Of a stretch of DNA of 45,768 nt, positions 38,252-45,768 are shown one piece after another. The position numbers were made by a program, and so were the translations under genes. The DNA lies in the NCBI GenBank assembly GCA_025966525.1, contig JAPDIG010000003.1, positions 5,857 to 51,624 of the forward strand, in the 5' to 3' direction. Each line of letters opens with the position of its first letter. The stretch's first letter is position 1. Source of the DNA: Candidatus Methanophagales archaeon (GTDB lineage Archaea; Halobacteriota; Syntropharchaeia; Alkanophagales; Methanospirareceae). The notes beneath the pieces are model-generated. The model was not told where the DNA came from, did not search any database, and worked only from the letters and a program-made list of their open reading frames with translations.

Positions 38252-39142
38252 TCACCGCACGATTTTGGTTATATCTATCTCAATAATGTCCTCAGCACCC
38301 ATGCTTTTCAATTTCGGGATTAAATTATTCACCTCACGCTTGCTAACCACCGTTTCCACTGCATAATACCGACGCTGGTTATTATCAGAATCATAAAGTT
38401 GGGATATAGTCGGCTTCTTCATTGCCGGTAGCACCGACACCACTTCCTTCAACTTATCCCCCACAACATTCATACTGAGCAGCACCTTCCCGCGAGCTTC
38501 TATCACGCCGGAAAGTAAGGTTCTTATCTCCTCTATCTCTCGCCTCTTTTCCGCATCACGCCACGAATCCTTATTCACGATTAACTTCGTGGAAGATTCC
38601 AGTATGGTATCTATAATCCGCCAGTTGTTTTTCCGCAGCGTCTCCCCGGTCTCCGTGAGCTCGACTATCCCATCCATCATGTCCTTTGCTTCGGTAGCGC
38701 CATAAGAAAAAAATATCTGCACAGGTATGCCAAGTCTGTCAAAGAAAGATTTTGTAAGGCGAGGATATTCAGTGCTTATCTTACTTTGCGGTCTTATGTC
38801 CTTCGCTTCTTTTAGGTCGGCTCTGTCTGCCTGCACTGCTAAGACGATTTTTACACTGCCTTCTTTTTCTGCGGTTTTACTGTAGCTCAGGTCCGCTACT
38901 TCCACTACATCCGCACCCCTTTCCTCTATCCAATCTTTGCCTGTTATGCCGGCGTCAAAATACCCTTTCTCGACGTATTCCGGTATCTCCTGCGGTCTTA
39001 ATATCTTCACGCGCTCTATCCTCTGGTCTTCTATCCTTGGATTGTACTCCCTATCTGCTTTTTTTATTTCCAGATCCGCCTGCTTGAATAACAGCAGTGT
39101 TTGCGTTTCTAAACTGCCTTTTGGAATTGCTATGCTTATCAT
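38252..39142 (-). CDS. hisG: ATP phosphoribosyltransferase (long form)
   Basis: 296 aa; SIAIPKGSLETQTLLLFKQADLEI; GYFDAGITGKDWIEERGADVVEVADLSYSK; C-terminal ACT-like regulatory domain. Confidence 0.94.
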   Translation of the reverse strand: MISIAIPKGSLETQTLLLFKQADLEIKKADREYNPRIEDQRIERVKILRPQEIPEYVEKGYFDAGITGKDWIEERGADVVEVADLSYSKTAEKEGSVKIVLAVQADRADLKEAKDIRPQSKISTEYPRLTKSFFDRLGIPVQIFFSYGATEAKDMMDGIVELTETGETLRKNNWRIIDTILESSTKLIVNKDSWRDAEKRREIEEIRTLLSGVIEARGKVLLSMNVVGDKLKEVVSVLPAMKKPTISQLYDSDNNQRRYYAVETVVSKREVNNLIPKLKSMGAEDIIEIDITKIVR

Positions 39143-39181
39143 TTTTTCTCATTTAACAGCTAATGCCTTTATCATAAAAAA

Positions 39182-40357
39182 ATGAATGAGAAAACGAAAA
39201 GATTTGTGCGTAGTAAATTTGAAGAGTATTACAGACGGGCGAAGATAGAGATCCCGAGAGAGTCATGGATGCGAGAGTGGGGCTTTGTCCTCTTTGACCA
39301 GTATTTCCCTGAGAAAATGGTGATGAGAAGGCACAAATCTTTTGCCACCAGCAAAGATCTAGTGAATTACCTCAGGGAAAATGCCCCTGCCCATGCATAC
39401 CACTCCGCCGCTATTTATAAATATCCCTCGGCGACTATGGCGAATAAAGGCTGGCTCGGTGCGGACTTGATTTTTGACCTCGATGCGGACCATGTCATAA
39501 GCGAAGCGGAGCTCTCGAAGTATTCCTACGAGGATTTGTTGATCCTTGTAAAAAAAGAAACAATGAAATTGGTTCACTTTCTGCTCGACGATTTTGGATT
39601 TCGCGCGGATGACATAGAACTGGTATTCTCTGGGTCAAGAGGCTATCACTTGCATATCAAAACAGAAGAAGTGCGGGGGCTTGGGAGCAGAGAAAGGAGG
39701 GAGATAGTTGATTATCTCACAGCAGCAGGGCTTGACATGGATAGAATTTTTGTAAAAGGTAAAATAAGAACGCTTGACGGCTGTGTAGGGAAAGAGAGCA
39801 CCTTATTAAAGCCGATTGGAAGCTGGGGGAAAAGGCTTTATCGAGAGACAATAGATTTTTTTCAGAAAATATCGGAGGTGGAAGAAGATGAGGCAGTGGA
39901 GGAATTAAGAAAGATAAAGGGGATAGGGGATAAAAGAGCACGAGAGATAATAAGAATTGCGAAAGAAGAAAAGCAGAAGGAAGAAATAAAAAGGGGAATA
40001 CTCAGCCCTGATATTCCTATGCTGGAAAAAATAAGAGATCATCTTAAAGCAAAGATAAAAGATACTCCTGATGAACCCGTCACTTCAGACATAAAGAGGC
40101 TTATCAGGCTGCCTACTTCGCTACACGGCAAATCGAGCTTGGAAGTGAAACCAGTAAGAATCGAAGCCTTTAAGGACTTTGACCCATTAGAGGATGCAGT
40201 TGTGTTCGGCGATTCGCCAGTAGAAATAAGTGCGGCTCGAAACTCTTCAATAGAGATGAAAGGCGAAAGATATGAGGTGGAAGCAAGCGAAATTGCTTCG
40301 CTGCCTGAGCATGTTGCTCTTTATTTTATGTGCAAGGGTGCAGCAGAAATTAAGTGA
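39182..40357 (+). CDS. priS: DNA primase small (catalytic) subunit
   Basis: 391 aa; LGADLIFDLDADH; LVFSGSRGYHLHI. Confidence 0.93.
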   Translation: MNEKTKRFVRSKFEEYYRRAKIEIPRESWMREWGFVLFDQYFPEKMVMRRHKSFATSKDLVNYLRENAPAHAYHSAAIYKYPSATMANKGWLGADLIFDLDADHVISEAELSKYSYEDLLILVKKETMKLVHFLLDDFGFRADDIELVFSGSRGYHLHIKTEEVRGLGSRERREIVDYLTAAGLDMDRIFVKGKIRTLDGCVGKESTLLKPIGSWGKRLYRETIDFFQKISEVEEDEAVEELRKIKGIGDKRAREIIRIAKEEKQKEEIKRGILSPDIPMLEKIRDHLKAKIKDTPDEPVTSDIKRLIRLPTSLHGKSSLEVKPVRIEAFKDFDPLEDAVVFGDSPVEISAARNSSIEMKGERYEVEASEIASLPEHVALYFMCKGAAEIK

Positions 40358-40501
40358 ACGTTTTGGACAAAAATTCCTGGAAAAAGAATACTTCAGGGAA
40401 ACAGAAAACTTTGTATCGAGGAGATGAATTCGGCACTCCGCCCAAATTAGCCTATTGGTGAACTCCTTTTATCTTAAAAGAAAGTATTTTTAGTAAAGTT
40501 T

Positions 40502-41158
40502 TTGCGAAGCAAAAAGAGTATGGACATAGAGAAGCTCTGGGAAATCCTGTATAGGGAGAGAAACACGGCATCACTGCAAGAGTTACCTGATTCCTTCTGC
40601 GAGGAGGTTCGGGAATACATAAAGAAGTTAGAAGAGGAGAAAAGAGAAGTCGATATAAAGAGAAGTGAGCTTGTGGAAGACGAGATAAGGAATGCGCGGA
40701 TGAAGGTAGAAGACATAATCAAAAGACGTATAGGAAAGATAGTAAAACTCGCCAGTTCGGGCATGAAAGCAGCACCTAAGGGGATGTTAGAGGAAGAAGA
40801 GAAGATATTCGAGGGTGTAAAAAGTCATGTCGAGGAAGGCAAGGAACGGATATTCGCGCTGATCTTGGGCGAGAAAGAAGGCGAAAGCGAAAGAGAAGAA
40901 AAAAGAGAAAAGGAGGCTGAAGAACTTGCGGAGGCAACTCTAAAAGAGGTTGAAAAAACAACAAGTTCCGTTCTCGAAAAGAGCAGAAGTGAGGAACTGC
41001 ATATAGTTCGGATATTAGAAGACATACCTACTTTTATGGGTATTGATGGAAGGATTTATAAAGTGAAAAAAGAAGATGTTATTATGTTACCGAATACCAA
41101 CGCCGAAATATTGTGCAAGAGAGGAGTTGCAGTGAGGTTTGAAGGAGAAAAAAAATGA
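40502..41158 (+). CDS. GINS complex subunit (Gins51-like)
   Basis: 218 aa; [41 protein letters not shown]-terminal beta domain; next to priS. Confidence 0.8.
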   Translation: MRSKKSMDIEKLWEILYRERNTASLQELPDSFCEEVREYIKKLEEEKREVDIKRSELVEDEIRNARMKVEDIIKRRIGKIVKLASSGMKAAPKGMLEEEEKIFEGVKSHVEEGKERIFALILGEKEGESEREEKREKEAEELAEATLKEVEKTTSSVLEKSRSEELHIVRILEDIPTFMGIDGRIYKVKKEDVIMLPNTNAEILCKRGVAVRFEGEKK

Positions 41159-41433
41159 AGATGCCGAAACATGTGAGGATTCATTGCCCTTTTTGCGGCA
41201 AGCATACCATACACGAAGTGGAAAAGGTAAAAAAGGGGAGACCATCTTCTTTGACCTGGATAGTGGAGCAGAAGAAGCGCAGGTCTGGCATAGGTAATGC
41301 AGGTAAATTTTCAAAGGTTCCAGGAGGGGACAAGCCAACAAAAAAGGTTTTTCTCCGATATAAGTGCACGGAATGCAAGAAATCACATCAAAGAGCGGGT
41401 TTCAGGGTGTCGAAGCTTGAGTTTGTGGAATAA
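41155..41433 (+). CDS. rpl44e: 50S ribosomal protein L44e
   Basis: 92 aa; [33 protein letters not shown]; zinc-binding [10 protein letters not shown]. Confidence 0.96.
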   Translation: MKMPKHVRIHCPFCGKHTIHEVEKVKKGRPSSLTWIVEQKKRRSGIGNAGKFSKVPGGDKPTKKVFLRYKCTECKKSHQRAGFRVSKLEFVE

Positions 41434-41451
41434 AAGGAGAGCGCCATAGCG

Positions 41452-41637
41452 ATGAGGAGAGAGAGGAAAACGAGAAGCAAATTTTTGAGGGTGAAATGCA
41501 CGGATTGTGAAAACGAACAGATTGTTTTTGACCATGCATCATCGAGTGTGAAATGCAATGTCTGCGGGAGAACATTAGTTGAGCCAGGAGGAGGGAAAGC
41601 AGAGATAAAGAGTGAGATTATTGAGGTCTTTGAATAG
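41452..41637 (+). CDS. rps27e: 30S ribosomal protein S27e
   Basis: 61 aa; [42 protein letters not shown]. Confidence 0.96.
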   Translation: MRRERKTRSKFLRVKCTDCENEQIVFDHASSSVKCNVCGRTLVEPGGGKAEIKSEIIEVFE

Positions 41638-41645
41638 CAACTAAA

Positions 41646-42458
41646 ATGAGAGAAGAATGGCCAGAAAAGGACGAATTAGTAGTTTGTACGGTTGACGAGC
41701 TTAAGACTTTTGGTGCTTTTGTTAAGCTTGAAGAATACGAGGGAAAGGAAGGACTTATCCATATATCCGAAGTAGCCCCGGGTTGGGTAAAACATCTGAG
41801 GGATTACGTGAGAGAAGGGCAAAAAGTCGTATGCAAGGTGTTGCACGTGGACCCACAGAGAGGACATATAGATTTATCATTAAAGGCAGTAAAAGATGGG
41901 CAGAAAAGAGAGCGAATAAATGCGTGGAAGAGGGAGAAGAAAGCAAAAAAGTGGCTCGCTCTTGCTGCTGCTTCTTCTACACTCACGATTAGCAACGAGG
42001 AATTAGCTGAAATTGAGATGAAATTAACGGATGCTTTTGGTAGCTTATATGATGCATTTATGGAGGTCGTAAAGGTTGGCAAAAAAGCGCTGATTGCAGC
42101 GGGGGTAAAGCCCGAGCTCGCAGATGCAATACGAGAAGTTGCTGTCGCCAATGTCAAGCCGCCATCTGTACAGATAGCCGGGTACGTAGAGCTCACATGT
42201 CCCTTGCCTGCGGGTGTGGAAATAATAAAGGAAGCGTTGAAGAAGGCAAAAAAAGAGATAAAAATACCGCCTTCTGGCATAAATACAGTTGGCACTAAGG
42301 TGGAATGCTTCTACATAGGTGCACCAAGGTATAAGATATGCGTCACTGCTTCTGATTATAAAACGGCAGAAAGCATATTAAGCGATGCGGCAAACACTGC
42401 CATTGAAGTAATAAAAAGAAACGAAGGGCATGGGAAGTTCTATCGAAATCTTTCTTAG
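41646..42458 (+). CDS. Translation initiation factor aIF2 alpha subunit
   Basis: 270 aa; N-terminal S1 domain EKDELVVCTVDELKTFGAFVKLEEYEGKEGLIHISEVAPGWVKHLRDYVREGQ. Confidence 0.96.
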   Translation: MREEWPEKDELVVCTVDELKTFGAFVKLEEYEGKEGLIHISEVAPGWVKHLRDYVREGQKVVCKVLHVDPQRGHIDLSLKAVKDGQKRERINAWKREKKAKKWLALAAASSTLTISNEELAEIEMKLTDAFGSLYDAFMEVVKVGKKALIAAGVKPELADAIREVAVANVKPPSVQIAGYVELTCPLPAGVEIIKEALKKAKKEIKIPPSGINTVGTKVECFYIGAPRYKICVTASDYKTAESILSDAANTAIEVIKRNEGHGKFYRNLS

Positions 42459-42489
42459 GCAAACTTTCTTTAAAAGTAAAAAAGGTTTT

Positions 42490-42660
42490 ATGAAATCAAA
42501 GATAAGGAAATGTGAGATATGCGGAGAATACACACTAAAGGAGGTATGTGAGAGGTGTGGGAGAGCAACGAAGAATCCAACGCCTCCAAGATTCTCCCCT
42601 AAAGACCCTTATGGGGGATACAGAAGGATGATGAAATATGGAAGAAATAGAAGTGCATGA
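42490..42660 (+). CDS. Nop10-like rRNA pseudouridylation (H/ACA RNP) protein
   Basis: MKSKIRKCEICGEYTLKEVCERCGRATKNPTPPRFSPKDPYGGYRR. Confidence 0.93.
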   Translation: MKSKIRKCEICGEYTLKEVCERCGRATKNPTPPRFSPKDPYGGYRRMMKYGRNRSA

Positions 42661-43396
42661 GCTAAAAAAGGTGAAATTGAACAAGCCTGTGATGATCGAG
42701 GGGCTGCCGGGAGTAGGAAACGTGGGGAAATTGGTTGCTGAGCATATGATACAGGAGCTGGAAGCCGAAAAGATAGTTGAGATATATTCATGGCATTTCC
42801 CACCGCAAGTATTGGTAAATAGCAACGGAACAGTTCGTTTATGTAAAAATGAACTATATGCATGGAAATCAAGGAAGCTTGATTTATTGATTGTCAGCGG
42901 AGATCAGCAGAGCGTTACGAATGAGGGGCATTATCTCATAGCTGAGAAGCTACTTGACCTCGCACAGCAATATGATGTCTCTCGCATTTATACCCTAGGT
43001 GGATATGGTATAGGTCAGCTTGTAGAAAGGCAAACGGTGCTTGGGGCTACAAATGAAGCTAAACTTGTGGAGGAGATGAAGAAATACGGGGTGGAATTCC
43101 GTGAGGAAGAGCCAGGAGGGAGCATAGTAGGAGCATCAGGGCTTTTATTAGGGCTCGGAAAACTGAAAGGTATCCCTGCAATATGTTTATTGGGTCTTAC
43201 CTCAGGATATTTGGTGGACCCGAAGAGCGCACAAGCAGTGCTCAAAATCCTGTGTCAAGTATTAAATCTTGAATTAGACATGCAGGCTTTGGAAGAACGT
43301 GCGGAAGAGATGGAGAAGGTTGTCGAGCGACTGAAGGAGATGGAGCAAGCACAGATTCCAAGGCGTCGAGAAGAAGAATTGGGATACATCCGATAG
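42638..43396 (+). CDS. PAC2-family protein (proteasome assembly chaperone-like)
   Basis: 252 aa; KPVMIEGLPGVGNVGKLVAEHMIQEL; GASGLLLGLGKLKGIPAICLLGLTSGYLVDPKSA. Confidence 0.9.
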   Translation: MEEIEVHELKKVKLNKPVMIEGLPGVGNVGKLVAEHMIQELEAEKIVEIYSWHFPPQVLVNSNGTVRLCKNELYAWKSRKLDLLIVSGDQQSVTNEGHYLIAEKLLDLAQQYDVSRIYTLGGYGIGQLVERQTVLGATNEAKLVEEMKKYGVEFREEEPGGSIVGASGLLLGLGKLKGIPAICLLGLTSGYLVDPKSAQAVLKILCQVLNLELDMQALEERAEEMEKVVERLKEMEQAQIPRRREEELGYIR

Positions 43397-44587
43397 TTAA
43401 GCGGAGTCCGCTGTTAGTACCCTTAGGGATGTAGGCATTTTAACTACGTCCCCCATTTTTATCCCCACCACGTAATCCAAATCCTTCTCTTTTGCGAGGT
43501 CCACTATTCGCTGTGTTACCACGCCGTCAAATACCACACTATTTGCAGGCTCCTTTGTTTCTTTCAATTCTTTCGCCAGTTCTCTTACTGTGGTTTCCTT
43601 TACTATATTCCTCCCCTTGTCTAACAGCCGTGCCTTAAAGGTGCCCTTGAGTTCTTGCAAGTGCGCCTCAAAGGGACTCAGACTTTTTTTCTTTTCCTCT
43701 TCTGCTTCCTCTTCTTTTACTTTGACGCTCTTTCTTTGTATTATTCGTGGCTGCTGCTCTTCCTCTTTTTTCACCTTGATGTAGTCCTGCTGCTCTACGG
43801 GCATTTTATTATGCAACGCTTTTGCTATTTCCTTGTAGGTCATATCCTCAACGCTTCTTCCCTCTGGCGCTATGGCGATATAATCAACGTCTGCGACTTG
43901 CAAAAGCTCCTTTAATATGAGTTCCCCACCTCTATCACCATCGAAGAAAGCTGTAACAGTCTTCCTCTTGCTCAGCTTGGTTATTGCCGGTGATATATTC
44001 GTGCCTTCTACGGCAATTGCATTTTTTATCCCGTATTTAAGCAGATTTAACACGTCTGCCCTTCCCTCTACTATCAATATGGCATCCGAGCTTTCTATGT
44101 TGGGTCCCGCGGGTAAGCCCTTATAATTACTTATCTCTTCCATCCTAACCGCCTGCTTCACTTCGTCCACCATCATTTCACTGTCTATACCCTTCTCGAC
44201 CGCTTCACGCATTAGCTGTTTCGCTCGCTCGGTTATCCGCCTTCTCTTTGTCGCCCTTATGTCCTCTACCTTTGCAACCTCTACGTGCGCAATACACGGA
44301 CCTACTCTATCTATGGTCTCTAAAGAAGCAGCCAGGATTGCCGTTTCAACCTTATCCAAGCCCGAAGGGATGAGTATTTCCCCACTTGATCTCCCGCTCT
44401 TCGACTCTATATTCACCTCTATTCTACCTATCCGGCTGCTCTTCTGCAGGTCTCTCAGGTCCAACTCTTCGCCCAACAGCCCTTCTGTTTGACCAAATAT
44501 TGCACCCACCACATCAGATTTTTCAACAAAACCTTCAGCTGTGATGTTAGCATGAATCACATATTTCGTTGTATCTATATCATGCAT
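43397..44587 (-). CDS. dnaG: Archaeal DnaG-type primase / exosome-associated DnaG
   Basis: Start MHDIDTTKYVIHANITAEGFVEKSDVVGAIFGQTEGLLGEELDLRDLQKSSRIGRIEV; Toprim AILIVEGRADVLNLLKYGIKNAIAVEG, AFFDGDRGG. Confidence 0.95.
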   Translation of the reverse strand: MHDIDTTKYVIHANITAEGFVEKSDVVGAIFGQTEGLLGEELDLRDLQKSSRIGRIEVNIESKSGRSSGEILIPSGLDKVETAILAASLETIDRVGPCIAHVEVAKVEDIRATKRRRITERAKQLMREAVEKGIDSEMMVDEVKQAVRMEEISNYKGLPAGPNIESSDAILIVEGRADVLNLLKYGIKNAIAVEGTNISPAITKLSKRKTVTAFFDGDRGGELILKELLQVADVDYIAIAPEGRSVEDMTYKEIAKALHNKMPVEQQDYIKVKKEEEQQPRIIQRKSVKVKEEEAEEEKKKSLSPFEAHLQELKGTFKARLLDKGRNIVKETTVRELAKELKETKEPANSVVFDGVVTQRIVDLAKEKDLDYVVGIKMGDVVKMPTSLRVLTADSA

Positions 44588-44770
44588 TTTATTTCCCTCC
44601 TCAAAGGCTTCATCGCCCTTGTCTTTTAACTTACCATCACCTCGTACCATATCCATCTTTATCCTGGCAACATAAACCAATTGGTATATATGTTATAGTA
44701 AATGATAAAAGTTAAACTATGAAAGCAAGTAACATTTTCAAACCGAGAAGTTGAAAGGGGGATGTATCAA

Positions 44771-44878
44771 ATGAGCAAATCATCGCCATCTGTTCAAGAT
44801 TGGAAGAGATTATATGAAGCTGCAGTGGAATTCAAGCAAATCCGGTGTTGGAATTGGGTGTTTGATTCGGATGTTTGA
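44771..44878 (+). pseudogene. Short N-terminal remnant of a larger conserved protein
   Basis: MSKSSPSVQDWKRLYEAAVEFKQIRCWNWVFDSDV* stops after 35 aa within what looks like the start of a globular domain. Confidence 0.4.
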
Positions 44879-45011
44879 AGATAGAGCCGTCTTGCAGAAG
44901 CCGGATTTGGAAGTGATAAAAAAGCTTGGGCTGAAGTTTAGAGGGCGAATGCGGGCAGACCATCATTCCGGTCTCATTTCTCATTTTCCCTTGAACTTAG
45001 AGAATAGTAAA

Positions 45012-45085
45012 TGGGCTCGATGCGATTCGAACGCATGACCTCCGCCTCGTGAAGGCGGTGTCATAACCAACTAGACCACGAGCCC
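45012..45085 (-). tRNA. tRNA-Val (CAC)
   Basis: Reverse complement GGGCTCGTGGTCTAGTTGGTTATGACACCGCC-TTCACGA-GGCGGAGGTCATGCGTTCGAATCGCATCGAGCCCA; anticodon CAC. Confidence 0.93.
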
Positions 45086-45160
45086 TTTTCTTTTTCATGC
45101 ATATATTACTTTTGAGGATTTAAATAACTTTACATTACAACGTGAAGAAAAACAAGAAAT

Positions 45161-45768
45161 ATGGAGTGGGAAAGAATAAAAGGCGGACTTTGCGCAGTGA
45201 AAGGAGTAAGGGCATACGGAATAAAAGAGCGAAATAATGGGTTAGCATTGATAGAAGGAAAAGGAAAAGCCGTAGGCATGTTTACTTCAAACAAAATAAA
45301 GGCTGCACCAGTGAGGTTTACAAAGAGGCAGCTCGAAGAGGGGGAAGGGATAATAAGTGCAATAATTGCAAATAGCGGCTGTGCAAACAGCTTTACCGGC
45401 GAGGAGGGAATGAGAAACGCAGAGAAAATGGCGAAGCTTGCTTCTTCTTCTTTAGGCGTTGATAAAAAAGAGGTTGCTGTTGCCTCTACCGGACCTATCG
45501 GGAAACAGATGGACATGGGGGTAATAGAGAGGCAACTCGGGGAAGTGACGAAGAGGTTGACTTCTGATGAGATGGGTAGCCTGACCGCGGCGAAGGCTAT
45601 AATGACCACTGACACCTTCCATAAGGAGAGAGCAATAAGTATTGATGCTGGCGATGAAGAACAGGTGGCAATAGGGGGAATAGCAAAAGGCTCAGGGATG
45701 ATATTCCCTCACTTATGCCTGTCTTCTGCTACGATGCTTTCTTTTATTTATACGGATGGTTCTTTGGA
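45161..45768 (+). CDS. argJ: Bifunctional ornithine acetyltransferase/N-acetylglutamate synthase (truncated by window end)
   Basis: MEWERIKGGLCAVKGVRAYGIKERNNGLALI...IANSGCANSFTGEEGMRNAEKMAKLA...VAVASTGPIGKQM...AIMTTDTFHK. Confidence 0.92.
   Translation, partial: MEWERIKGGLCAVKGVRAYGIKERNNGLALIEGKGKAVGMFTSNKIKAAPVRFTKRQLEEGEGIISAIIANSGCANSFTGEEGMRNAEKMAKLASSSLGVDKKEVAVASTGPIGKQMDMGVIERQLGEVTKRLTSDEMGSLTAAKAIMTTDTFHKERAISIDAGDEEQVAIGGIAKGSGMIFPHLCLSSATMLSFIYTDGSL

Noticed and set aside
39182-43396. PriS-GINS-L44e-S27e-aIF2a-Nop10-PAC2 cluster as unusual
   Set aside because: Well-known conserved archaeal neighbourhood; described but not flagged.

Overview
45.8 kb archaeal chromosome segment. 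It is probably from a cytochrome-rich euryarchaeon of the ANME-1/Syntrophoarchaeia/Archaeoglobi type; that placement is inferred from gene content only. Both ends carry conserved archaeal informational operons. On the left, on the minus strand: TFE, Rrp42, Rrp41, Rrp4, SBDS, PsmA, then tRNA-Ala. On the right: PriS, GINS, L44e, S27e, aIF2-alpha, Nop10, PAC2, DnaG, tRNA-Val, ArgJ. The accessory content between them has four notable parts. (1) A three-gene divergent Hsp70 module (13.3-17.4 kb): a GrpE-like domain fused to a long coiled coil; an Hsp70 whose alpha-helical lid appears to be replaced by a C-terminal ubiquitin-like (beta-grasp) domain; and a protein with three degenerate J-like repeats lacking HPD. 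This is my strongest candidate for an undescribed system. (2) A 1124-aa secreted fusion of NosD-type beta-helix, CbiX-like chelatase halves and an FmdE-like domain. (3) A ~12 kb multiheme cytochrome locus (24-36.5 kb). It has two NapC/NrfH-like proteins with CX3CH first heme motifs, CcmF, further multiheme proteins with odd heme motifs (CXCH, CX5CH), a tandem family of 'QHTW' cytochromes, an embedded signal peptidase and a divergent HdrD-like protein. (4) A decayed island (18.7-21.6 kb) with a frameshifted transposase, a truncated glycosyltransferase, a shortened PIN-domain ORF and a 12-bp perfect palindrome with related direct repeats. All calls come from reading motifs in the sequence; no database search was run.
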